Shown: positions 1-6,907, numbered from the stretch's first letter. The stretch: 7,072 nt of DNA from an uncultured Ignavibacteria bacterium (GCA_903911805.1 CAIWET010000142.1:1-7072), one strand, 5' to 3'. A program made the numbers and translations. Notes: generated from the letters alone by a model not told the origin.

Positions 1-39
1 AGAAATATTAAAAATTAATATTCGTTTTAGTATATTTAT

Positions 40-735
40 ATGATACAAACAAAATTAAGAATAGATATTTTATCATCTGTACCAGAAACTTTTAGCTCAG
101 TTATTTCAAGCTCAATATTAAAGAGAGCACAAGAAAAAAATATAGTCGATATCCATTTACATAATTTACACGATTATGCAGATAATAAATTTAAACATAT
201 TGACGATACTCCTTTTGGGGGTGGTGCTGGAATGGTTATTAAATGCCAACCCGTTTTTGATTGTATTGAAAAATTAAAATCTGAACGTGAATACGATCAA
301 ATAATTTATATGTCTGCTGATGGTGAGACTTTGAACCAATCAATAAGCAATGAATTATCTTTATGTAAAAATTTAATGATTTTAGCAGGTCATTATAAAG
401 GAATAGACCAAAGAATTAGGGATATTCTTATAACCCGAGAAATTTCAATTGGTGATTTTGTTTTAACTGGTGGTGAGTTACCAGCTTTGGTTTTAATAGA
501 TTCAATTATTAGACTAATTCCAGGAGTAATATCTGATGCAGAATCAGCTCTTGATGATTCGTTTCAAGATGGTCTATTAGAAGCACCAGTTTATACAAAA
601 CCATCTGAATATATGGGATATAGGGTTCCTGAAGTTCTACTCGGCGGTAACCATAAAGAAATAAATAAATGGAGAGCCGAAAAAGCAATAGAAAAAACAA
701 AAATTAGAAGACCTGATTTATTAGAAAAATTGTAG
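40..735 (+). CDS. trmD: tRNA (guanine-N1-)-methyltransferase TrmD
   Basis: TrmD transfers a methyl group from S-adenosylmethionine to N1 of guanine 37, next to the anticodon, which prevents +1 frameshifting. It is a cytoplasmic, homodimeric, trefoil-knot (SPOUT) enzyme. The 231 residues match the usual family length. Visible family motifs are PFGGGAGMV (58-66), AGHYKGIDQR (116-125), the knot segment SIGDFVLTGGELPA (136-149), SIIRLIPGV with R158, and DDSF with D173. R158 and D173 align by motif with the catalytic Arg154/Asp169 of the well-studied enzymes. GGNH (202-205) and RRPDLL near the end also fit. The start at 40 is favoured because an in-frame TAG lies at 28-30 and no other start codon precedes the conserved LRIDI. 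No Shine-Dalgarno is visible. The ATG overlaps a TGA in another frame (ATGA), so coupling to an upstream gene is possible. rplS, a common downstream neighbour, is absent; the next gene is convergent, 2 bp away. Confidence 0.97.
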   Translation: MIQTKLRIDILSSVPETFSSVISSSILKRAQEKNIVDIHLHNLHDYADNKFKHIDDTPFGGGAGMVIKCQPVFDCIEKLKSEREYDQIIYMSADGETLNQSISNELSLCKNLMILAGHYKGIDQRIRDILITREISIGDFVLTGGELPALVLIDSIIRLIPGVISDAESALDDSFQDGLLEAPVYTKPSEYMGYRVPEVLLGGNHKEINKWRAEKAIEKTKIRRPDLLEKL

Positions 736-737
736 TA

Positions 738-3700
738 TTATTTAATAATGATTTTTTGAATTCCAAAATCAAGCGAATTTATTTTTAAATAATAAACACC
801 ATTTGAAAAATCATTCAAATTAATTGTTAAATTGTTTTGAATCACTTGATTAGTAATCGATCTTCCTAAATAATCGAACAAAATTAACTGAATTTCATAA
901 TCATTAAAGTTATTAATTGATAACTCATAAGTGTCTTTATTATAATATATATTAACCTTGGTATTTAATATATCATCAACATCAGTTACAACAGAAAACA
1001 TATCTGAAATATTCGAGCAATCATTAGTGTCAAATACTTCAACTTGGAAATTTCCCATTTTATCAATTTTGTATTCTTGATTTGTTGCTCCTTGAATTTC
1101 TTTTGAATCTAAGTACCATAGGTATTTAAAAGATTTTGGAGCAATTAGATTATTTACTTGCCTAATAATAATAGGTTTTGCTGGTCTTTGCAGCATTTTA
1201 AAGTCTAAAGTATCTGAATAAATTGAACAACCTTTATCAGTAATTCCAAAACAGAAAACTTTACCAGGCTTATCAATTAGTATTTTGTACGTAGTATCAA
1301 AATTAGACCAACGATATTTTTCGAAACCTGCAGTAGCAAATACTTCAACTCCTGTACCTTCGCAAAATTCACTTTTATCAGTAAATATTCTTAGTTTTGG
1401 TAATGGATTAATAGTAACTCGGACACTTCTCGTTTTGTATGAACAACCTTCTGCAGTTTCAACAACTGCTGAGTAAATTCCTGATTTGGAGATTTTAATA
1501 GATTCTAATTTTGAAGAATCAGACCATTGGATGTTATTCCACTTTTGGTCTAATATCAAACTAAGAGTTTGTGGTTCACATAATACAGTATCGCCTAATA
1601 TTGAGAATGTTGCATTAAATTCTGGACAAGATGAAATATTTGTTTCCCAGATACCTCTGCCAAATGAACCGGCATATAGTTTTCCAGTTAATTCATTTAT
1701 TTTTAAATCATTTATAACCAAATTTGGCATATTTGTATTAAATAATTCCCAACTTTCGTTATTATATACAAATACACCTATATCAGTTCCAGCATAAATT
1801 CTTCTTTGAGTATTATTTTGATGAATAATACAATTAATTGGAACATTTGGCAAATTTTTACTCAAATTTGTTATAATACCATTATTTAGTTCTAAAACTT
1901 TTTCTGTATTATTGTAACCAGTTGTTGATATGTAAATTATGTTTGGATTTTTATCATTAATATTTATTGAAGAAATATTAGATTGGGGAGAGGTATATAT
2001 TTTATTCCAGGATTTTCCGCCTTTAATTGTTTTAAATATTGACTTTCCTGATGAAACATAAATGATTGAAGTATCAATTTTGCTGATTTCAATATTGTGA
2101 ATTACTCCATCTGAAAAATTAGATATTTTATAAAAATTTTGATTAGAATCATCACTTCTCCATAAATTATTATGTCCAACGTAAAGAATACCAGAGTTTT
2201 TAGGGTTTAACTTAATTGGAGCAGTCCATTCAGATTGTTCTTTTGACATTTCTGTATTAAAGATTGTTAAATTTGAATTTTTTCCATCAGTTTTATAAAT
2301 TGTTCCATAATAAACTGAATTATAAAAAACTGAATCTCTTTGAGTGTCTAGTTTGCAATCCATACCGTCACCACCAGTGACGTGTTCAAAAGTCCCATTA
2401 ACTAAGTTCAAAGTTCCATTATCCTGACATCCAATAATCATTCTTTTAGTATTAGTTTGATCTATATCAAATCTATAAACTTGTGTTGCACAAATATTTT
2501 TTGTAACATCGAACCAATTTTTTCCATTATTTTGTGTATTAAAGATACCGCCATCATTTGCAGAATACAAATAATTATTTTTATCAAAAACTAAATCGTG
2601 ATGGTCAGCGTGAGCAAATTGTGCACCTCCGTCCCCAGACCAATGAGTTGCAATCTGCCATAAAACTCCACCATTTGATGATTTCCAAATATTAATTCCA
2701 CCAACCCAAATTTCTGCTGAATTTGTTGGATGAATAGCTATACATAAATCATAGTTTCCCTGACCAATATTATCATCGCCTAAATAAGCTTGAGATAATA
2801 AGTTAGGAGCATCAGTTAATAAATTCCATGATTCTCCCTTGTCAGTAGAATTGTAAAAACCATTTAAACTATTTGTATTGATATTAGAGGCAACCAAGTA
2901 AATCATATTCGGATTACTTTTAGAAATACCTATTGCAGAACGATTCGCTTTGGGTAAATCGTATTTCTTTGTCCAATTATCACCACCATCTATAGATTTG
3001 AAAATTGCTGTATTACCTGATGAATTGAACGATGAAGCAAAAAGAACATTAGGATTGTCAGCAGAAATAACTAAATCTCTAATATTTAGATTTGACAATT
3101 TATTTAACCAGTTATTTCCACCATCAGTGGATTTAAAAATTCCCAAAGAAGTAGAAACTAATATTGTTTCAGGAAAATCAGGATTTATAACAATTTTTGA
3201 AATCAGTATATTATCATGAATTTGATTTTGAAAATTGGTAACTTGCCAATTATAACCACCATCAGTTGTTTTAATAACTCCAATTGTATAACCGCGAGTC
3301 ATAAAAGAGCCATCAGCATCACCAGTAGCTGCATAAACTACTTTTGGGTCTTTTGGATTAATTGCAATATCAGAAATGCCAATTGAAAGAAACTGAGTAA
3401 AGGGAAAAGTAATCCAAGAAGCACCTCCATCATTAGATTTCCAAATACCACCACTTGCTGAACCAGCCCAAACAACATTTGTATATAATGGGTCGAAAGC
3501 TAGGCAATTTATTCTACCATTCCCAGAGGATTTATATGGTAATTTATTTTTTGGAACATAATTTGGACCAAGACTTTTCCAATCTGAAGATAATTGTAAA
3601 TTATCTAATGTCTTATTATTTTTAAATTGTTCCAATTCTTTAAGTAAATTGATACCTAATGGAATATCATTTCTTTTCTCATAAAAGTTTTCCCAGCGTT

Positions 3701-3854
3701 TATAAGGCTTATATCCATTACCTTTTTGAGCAGGAATGTTTTTAAAATATTCAGAATATATAGATTGAGATTTGGCAAATTCAAAATTTACTGATTGTTC
3801 AGCTTGTATATTGCAGAAAATAAATATAAAGAATATTTTAATTATTAATTTCAT
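738..3854 (-). CDS. Secreted Asp-box (VPS10/sortilin-like) beta-propeller protein with T9SS type A sorting domain
   Basis: This 1038-residue protein is probably exported to the cell surface or outside; its ligand or activity is unknown. Residues 1-18 form a signal peptide (MK, hydrophobic core, probable cleavage after NIQA). Residues about 90-740 are beta-propeller, with Asp-box/BNR motifs (S/T-x-D-x-G-x-x-W) at 140-147, 196-203, 242-249, 287-294, 336-343 and 392-399, and degenerate copies at 440-447, 567-574 and 609-616. Between them lie HADHHD (415-420), NDGG (433-436), QDNG (477-480) and GGDG (494-497), which I recall as recurrent in large sortilin-like bacterial propellers. Three Ig/PKD-like repeats follow (about 742-815, 818-888, 890-957), with W-S or W-Y cores, SGxY/GxFxVEV strands and paired cysteines. 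Residues from about 962 form a T9SS sorting tail. Its ATG overlaps the TGA of the nucleotidyltransferase gene, and no SD is seen, so translation is probably coupled. Propeller and sorting tail are firm; function is not. Confidence 0.93.
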   Translation of the reverse strand: MKLIIKIFFIFIFCNIQAEQSVNFEFAKSQSIYSEYFKNIPAQKGNGYKPYKRWENFYEKRNDIPLGINLLKELEQFKNNKTLDNLQLSSDWKSLGPNYVPKNKLPYKSSGNGRINCLAFDPLYTNVVWAGSASGGIWKSNDGGASWITFPFTQFLSIGISDIAINPKDPKVVYAATGDADGSFMTRGYTIGVIKTTDGGYNWQVTNFQNQIHDNILISKIVINPDFPETILVSTSLGIFKSTDGGNNWLNKLSNLNIRDLVISADNPNVLFASSFNSSGNTAIFKSIDGGDNWTKKYDLPKANRSAIGISKSNPNMIYLVASNINTNSLNGFYNSTDKGESWNLLTDAPNLLSQAYLGDDNIGQGNYDLCIAIHPTNSAEIWVGGINIWKSSNGGVLWQIATHWSGDGGAQFAHADHHDLVFDKNNYLYSANDGGIFNTQNNGKNWFDVTKNICATQVYRFDIDQTNTKRMIIGCQDNGTLNLVNGTFEHVTGGDGMDCKLDTQRDSVFYNSVYYGTIYKTDGKNSNLTIFNTEMSKEQSEWTAPIKLNPKNSGILYVGHNNLWRSDDSNQNFYKISNFSDGVIHNIEISKIDTSIIYVSSGKSIFKTIKGGKSWNKIYTSPQSNISSININDKNPNIIYISTTGYNNTEKVLELNNGIITNLSKNLPNVPINCIIHQNNTQRRIYAGTDIGVFVYNNESWELFNTNMPNLVINDLKINELTGKLYAGSFGRGIWETNISSCPEFNATFSILGDTVLCEPQTLSLILDQKWNNIQWSDSSKLESIKISKSGIYSAVVETAEGCSYKTRSVRVTINPLPKLRIFTDKSEFCEGTGVEVFATAGFEKYRWSNFDTTYKILIDKPGKVFCFGITDKGCSIYSDTLDFKMLQRPAKPIIIRQVNNLIAPKSFKYLWYLDSKEIQGATNQEYKIDKMGNFQVEVFDTNDCSNISDMFSVVTDVDDILNTKVNIYYNKDTYELSINNFNDYEIQLILFDYLGRSITNQVIQNNLTINLNDFSNGVYYLKINSLDFGIQKIIIK
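741..971 (-). other. Region encoding the T9SS type A C-terminal sorting domain (residues 962-1038)
   Basis: The last about 77 residues follow the pattern of Por/type IX secretion sorting tails: a YELSI strand, LFDYLGRSI (992-1000), LNDFSNGVYYLKI (1013-1025) and a basic end, QKIIIK. In known systems this tail directs passage across the outer membrane and is then removed by a sortase. The opening motif, usually Y-P-N-P, is replaced here by IYYNKD, so the domain is recognisable but degenerate at its N-terminal edge. Confidence 0.82.
984..1631 (-). other. Region encoding three Ig/PKD-like repeats (residues about 742-957)
   Basis: Three successive units of about 70 residues link the propeller to the sorting tail. 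Units 1 and 2 share a GDTVLCE/SEFCEG start, a central tryptophan (W777, W849) followed by serine, a lysine/isoleucine-rich strand, SG-Y or PGKVF, and a GCS turn (C804, C876). Unit 3 has YLWYLDSKEI, GATNQEY and MGNFQVEVFDTNDC. This architecture is common in gliding and adhesin-like proteins of the FCB group. The role as spacer or ligand-binding stalk is inferred. Confidence 0.65.
3851..3854 (-). other. ATGA stop/start overlap between cca and the propeller gene
   Basis: On the minus strand the TGA of the nucleotidyltransferase gene (3853-3851) shares bases with the ATG of the propeller gene (3854-3852). No strong Shine-Dalgarno precedes this ATG; the nearby sequence is A-rich and ends in CCAGT. 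Reinitiation by ribosomes finishing cca is the simplest way to translate the second gene. Confidence 0.85.
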
Positions 3855-5311
3855 ACTGGTTTATTTTTCTTTTTAGATAAATCCATATTTGCAATATCAT
3901 TAAGCCAAATATCTTTATTATTTAGAAAATATTCATAAGCTGGTTCATATTCATTTGGTATTAATCCATCAAGAATTGCTTCTTCGATATTTGTTTTAAT
4001 AATACCAATTGCTCTTGAAGGAGGTAATTGACATATTTCCATAATTTTAATTCCATCAACTGGAGATTGAAATTCTCTTAATTTGTCTTTTTCCTGAACA
4101 TCTAAAACTTTACGAGCAACTCTTTCATAATTATCAAAATATTTTGTACTTAGTTTTGGGTTATTCGTTGTTATATCGCATTTACATAATAAAAATAAAT
4201 CTTCTAATGCATAACCAGCTTGGAAAGCAAGTCTTCTAACTGCAGAATCAGAAACTTCTTCATTAACCAAAACCATTGGTCTTTGGTGAAGTCTAACTAA
4301 TTTTTCAACATAATCAATATGTTCAAATGGTAATTTCATTCTTTTAAAAATTTTGTTTACCCAACGTGCCCCAATTTCTTCGTGTCCGTGGAAAGACCAG
4401 CCAATACCTTCAGTGAATCTTTTGGTGCGAGGTTTAGCAACATCGTGCAACAAAGCAGCTAATCTCAACCAAACATTATCTGATAAAGCAGCAACATTAT
4501 CCAGAACTTTTAAGGTATGAATAAATACATCTTTATGTTGATGAGTTCTACCTAGAGTTTGAACTATATCAACTCCCGCTAAGTTATAAACTTCAGGAAA
4601 AATAATTTTCATCAAGCCTAAGTCAAAAATATATTTCAATCCTATTCCTGGCTTGTTAGATTTCAAAATTTTTAAAAATTCTTCAGAAATTCTCTCTTGA
4701 GTAATTATTTTTATTCGTTCAGAGTTGCGACTAATAGATTCCAATGCACTTGGATCAATTTCAAAACCTAATTGAGAAGCAAATCTAACAGCTCTCATCA
4801 TTCTTAATGGGTCATCAGAAAAAGTTATATCAGGATCTAACGGAGTCTTTAATAATTTTTTATCAAGATCTTCAAATCCATTAAATAAATCATAAACTTC
4901 CCCAAAAGTATCTTTATTCAAAGAAACAGCTAAAGCATTTACAGTAAAATCTCTTCTTTTTAAATCATCAATTAAAGTACCTTCAACAACAATAGGATTT
5001 CGAGAACCTTCCTGATACTCTTCTTTGCGTGTACCAACAAATTCCAGTTTAAAATCCATATATGGAACTAATGCAGTACGAAATCTTGGATATAAAACTG
5101 GGAAAACATTTAATTTCTCAGATAACTTTTCTGCAAATTCAAGAGCATCGCCCTCAATAGTAAAATCAAAATCAGTTCTTTCTCTGTTTAGGAAATAATC
5201 TCTTACATATCCTCCAACAGAGTAAATTTTATATCCTAATTCATCGGCATATTTTGCAATTTTTAATACAATTTCTTCTTTTATTTCAATTTTTTGTTTT
5301 GATTCTAACAT
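3851..5311 (-). CDS. cca: CCA tRNA nucleotidyltransferase / poly(A) polymerase family protein with HD domain
   Basis: This is a class II nucleotidyltransferase of 486 residues that most likely adds or repairs the 3'-CCA end of tRNA from CTP and ATP without a template. The head domain shows motif A, VGGYVRD (32-38) followed by the metal-binding carboxylates D47 and D49 (DFDF); motif B, RRDFTVNA (119-126); motif C/D, DDPLRMMRAVRF (166-177), then LGF; and QERISEEF (205-212) in the neck. An HD phosphohydrolase-type domain follows (about 260-370) with H265, H289-D290, H308, H310 and H342; in relatives this domain removes phosphates or 2',3'-cyclic ends. Only a weak AAAGAA lies before the ATG, 13 bp after the Memo-AMMECR1 stop, so co-transcription is likely. 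Its TGA overlaps the ATG of the propeller gene. CCA addition cannot be told from A-adding or poly(A) activity by motif alone, so the symbol is the most probable one. Confidence 0.93.
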   Translation of the reverse strand: MLESKQKIEIKEEIVLKIAKYADELGYKIYSVGGYVRDYFLNRERTDFDFTIEGDALEFAEKLSEKLNVFPVLYPRFRTALVPYMDFKLEFVGTRKEEYQEGSRNPIVVEGTLIDDLKRRDFTVNALAVSLNKDTFGEVYDLFNGFEDLDKKLLKTPLDPDITFSDDPLRMMRAVRFASQLGFEIDPSALESISRNSERIKIITQERISEEFLKILKSNKPGIGLKYIFDLGLMKIIFPEVYNLAGVDIVQTLGRTHQHKDVFIHTLKVLDNVAALSDNVWLRLAALLHDVAKPRTKRFTEGIGWSFHGHEEIGARWVNKIFKRMKLPFEHIDYVEKLVRLHQRPMVLVNEEVSDSAVRRLAFQAGYALEDLFLLCKCDITTNNPKLSTKYFDNYERVARKVLDVQEKDKLREFQSPVDGIKIMEICQLPPSRAIGIIKTNIEEAILDGLIPNEYEPAYEYFLNNKDIWLNDIANMDLSKKKNKPV

Positions 5312-5324
5312 TATTCTTTAATTT

Positions 5325-6830
5325 TTATTCAGTAATTATTTCAGCTTCAAAAATATATAATTCAGCATTATCATCAAGATAAGAATCTTTGTCTAGACTA
5401 GCTTTTTTACTAAGATTTTGTAAAAAAGATGTTCTATTCAACTTGTGTTCAGTTGCCACCTGAGGCAGTAATAACCCTGAACTATAATTCTTTTGCTTTT
5501 CATTATAATATTTAATATAAAGACCGTGCTTTCCGATTTCAATTTTATTAATATCGAAAATTCTTTTAAATCTTGATAAAAAAGATATTTCAATTTGGTA
5601 TTCACCTAATTCAGATTCCTTCAATGCACCAAATCTATAATCTTGAGTAGCAGTTAATTCGGCAATACTCTTTAGTTCATCTTGGAAATTATCAAGAGAA
5701 AGTAAATGACCCATACAGGCTCTTAGCTCATTATTTTTTTTAATAGTAACAAACATTCCAAAATAAGAGTCACAAGATAAATCTAATATAGTACTATCAT
5801 TTGATTTTAAAATCTTATTATTGATAACTTTTTTTGTAAATCGAATTATTTCTTTTTTTTCTAAATCGTTAAATTCAGGTAAAAGTTCTTCAGAATTTTC
5901 ATCTTTATAAACAATTCCCGAAAAATATCCTACAACTCTAGAATCATCTGTTGGTGTTTCTTGACTATCTGCAGAAGTTCCACTATTCATTGTTGAAGAA
6001 TATTGATATCCAAGTGATTCACCAACCATCATCATAACTTGAATAGGTCCTCCACCACAAGCCTCAGTCAATTTTTGACTTAATAAAGATTGTATTTTGA
6101 AATAATCATAATTTTCAAAACTATCAATAAATCGAGAGTCTAATTCTTCAGCCTCCTCAGAGTTATGAAAATGCGATAAATCTGATGAAGCAATAACAAG
6201 AACTTTTTTATTTTGTAATTTAATAGTTTTATAAAGTGCAGTAGTTAAATCATTAATGCTTTTAGGATCTTGAGAACCCATAATAATTGGAACAATTTTA
6301 ACATCTGGTAAAACAGTCTGAATAAATGGTAATTGTACTTCTAAAGCGTGTTCAGATCTGGATTTTTCCCAATTGTGTCCATCTGTACCTAAATAAACAT
6401 TATTATTTTGTTTGCATAATTCGTAGCAAAAATCTTTATCTAAAAATAAAGGAGATAATGGAGTTAAATATGCTTCCCCATTATATACACAAGAACCTTG
6501 AAAGAACTTAGTATGTGAAGGAGATATTATTACAATAACATCATATTTTCTGCCAATAAGCTCTTTGTAAGCCTCTCCAGCAATGTAACCACTATAGGTG
6601 TATCCTGCATGAGGAACCACTAATCCGAAAATATCAGAATTAGTATAAAGATTATTGTTTTCTAGGGTTAAATATTCTTTTATTTTATATTTTAAAGTAT
6701 CAGGATTATCAGGATAAAATTGTCCAGCTACAGTAGCCGCTCTAATTGTTGAAATATTATTCATCATAAATTCTCCCTTAGAATGCAACGTTAAACAACA
6801 TATAACGAATAGTATTAAAAAAAACTTCAT
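5325..6830 (-). CDS. amrB: Memo-AMMECR1 fusion protein (AmmeMemoRadiSam system proteins B and A)
   Basis: Two families that often sit beside a radical SAM enzyme gene are joined here; the reaction they serve is unknown. Numbering from 6830 (501 residues), about 29-310 is a Memo domain: IRAATVAGQFYP, VVPHAGYTYSG with H74, SPSH with H106, SEHALEVQLPF with H161, SSDLSHFH and EACGGGPI with C258. H74, H106 and C258 match the three metal ligands of human MEMO1. Residues about 323-501 are an AMMECR1 domain: GMFVTIKKNNELRACMGHL (the usual LRGCIG appears as LRACMG), DYRFGAL, IGKHGLYI, LLLPQVATEH and KASL. I chose 6830 because GGAGAG lies just upstream and the first 19 residues are a lysine plus hydrophobic core like an export signal. 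A start at 6863 lacks an SD and sits on the predicted transcription start. A start at 6767 with a good SD would give an ordinary cytoplasmic protein. First gene of the operon; no radical SAM gene is in the window. Confidence 0.9.
   Translation of the reverse strand: MKFFLILFVICCLTLHSKGEFMMNNISTIRAATVAGQFYPDNPDTLKYKIKEYLTLENNNLYTNSDIFGLVVPHAGYTYSGYIAGEAYKELIGRKYDVIVIISPSHTKFFQGSCVYNGEAYLTPLSPLFLDKDFCYELCKQNNNVYLGTDGHNWEKSRSEHALEVQLPFIQTVLPDVKIVPIIMGSQDPKSINDLTTALYKTIKLQNKKVLVIASSDLSHFHNSEEAEELDSRFIDSFENYDYFKIQSLLSQKLTEACGGGPIQVMMMVGESLGYQYSSTMNSGTSADSQETPTDDSRVVGYFSGIVYKDENSEELLPEFNDLEKKEIIRFTKKVINNKILKSNDSTILDLSCDSYFGMFVTIKKNNELRACMGHLLSLDNFQDELKSIAELTATQDYRFGALKESELGEYQIEISFLSRFKRIFDINKIEIGKHGLYIKYYNEKQKNYSSGLLLPQVATEHKLNRTSFLQNLSKKASLDKDSYLDDNAELYIFEAEIITE
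6773..6779 (-). promoter_or_regulatory. Internal Shine-Dalgarno-like site for an alternative Memo-AMMECR1 start at 6767
   Basis: AAGGGAG on the minus strand lies 5 bases before ATG 6767-6765, which is followed at once by a second ATG (6764-6762). Starting here gives MMNNISTIRAATVAGQFYP, the usual N-terminus of a cytoplasmic Memo protein. This is the best-spaced SD in the region and leaves the true start undecided. Confidence 0.5.
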
Positions 6831-6832
6831 TT

Positions 6833-6838
6833 CTCTCC
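6833..6838 (-). promoter_or_regulatory. Shine-Dalgarno-like site for the Memo-AMMECR1 start at 6830
   Basis: GGAGAG on the minus strand lies 2 bases before ATG 6830-6828, or 4 bases counting GGAG as the core. The spacing is a little short but usable. It favours 6830 over 6863, before which the sequence is only A and T. Confidence 0.5.
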
Positions 6839-6865
6839 ATTCAAAAGAAAATTCACGCACCATTT

Positions 6866-6881
6866 ATTATAATATTATAAT
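6866..6881. repeat. 16-bp perfect palindrome in the divergent promoter region, candidate operator
   Basis: ATTATAATATTATAAT reads identically on both strands. It covers the predicted -10 box of the minus-strand operon. Its core, TTATAAT directly joined to ATTATAA, has the half-sites of the PerR/Fur-type box of Bacillus (TTATAAT-N-ATTATAA) but lacks the single central base. The sequence is wholly A and T, so chance is a real alternative. Confidence 0.35.
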
Positions 6882-6897
6882 TGCTTAGAGATTTCAA
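6869..6897 (-). promoter_or_regulatory. Sigma70-like promoter for the Memo-AMMECR1/cca/propeller operon
   Basis: On the minus strand TTGAAA (6897-6892, five of six bases of the -35 consensus) is followed after 17 bases by TATTAT (6874-6869, five of six of the -10 consensus). Initiation would fall near 6862, leaving about 30 bases of leader before the start at 6830 and none before 6863. A TATAAT lies 3 bases further on, with a 20-base spacer. AT-rich DNA produces such boxes easily, but location and spacing are right. Confidence 0.5.
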
Positions 6898-6907
6898 ATA
6901 AATTTCA

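Noticed and set aside
509..700. Minus-strand open frame of 63 codons inside trmD
   Set aside because: It is antisense to conserved trmD motifs and its leucine/tyrosine-rich translation looks like a shadow of the real frame.
737..749. ATTATT-T-AATAAT inverted repeat at the convergent junction, considered as a terminator
   Set aside because: The stem is 6 A/T pairs with a 1-base loop and could not form a stable hairpin; no GC-rich stem precedes the T-run at 752-757.
801..820. Inverted repeat ATTTGAA / TTCAAAT with a 6-base loop near the end of the propeller gene
   Set aside because: It lies inside the coding region for the conserved DFSNG motif, is weak, and has no T-run in the right place; most likely chance.
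1285..1797. Two plus-strand open frames (1285-1476 and 1486-1797) opposite the propeller gene
   Set aside because: Both are antisense to the recognisable Ig-like and propeller regions, have no SD, and their translations resemble no family I know.
2950..3219. Plus-strand open frame of 89 codons
   Set aside because: It is antisense to repeated Asp-box codons; its own internal repeat (QLSPPSIDLK, QLFPPSVDLK) merely mirrors the DGG repeats of the real gene.
2007..3440. Recurring CCACCATC-like DNA words in the propeller gene, considered as a repeat element
   Set aside because: They are the reverse complement of the DGG codons of the Asp-box motifs and are explained by the protein repeats.
6326..6511. 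Plus-strand open frame of 61 codons
   Set aside because: It is antisense to the conserved Memo domain around SPSH and SEHALEVQLPF.
6831..6863. Start codon at 6863 for the Memo-AMMECR1 gene (adds MVREFSFEWRE)
   Set aside because: No SD precedes it, the predicted transcription start falls on it, and the added charged residues would spoil the hydrophobic N-terminus; kept only as a possibility.
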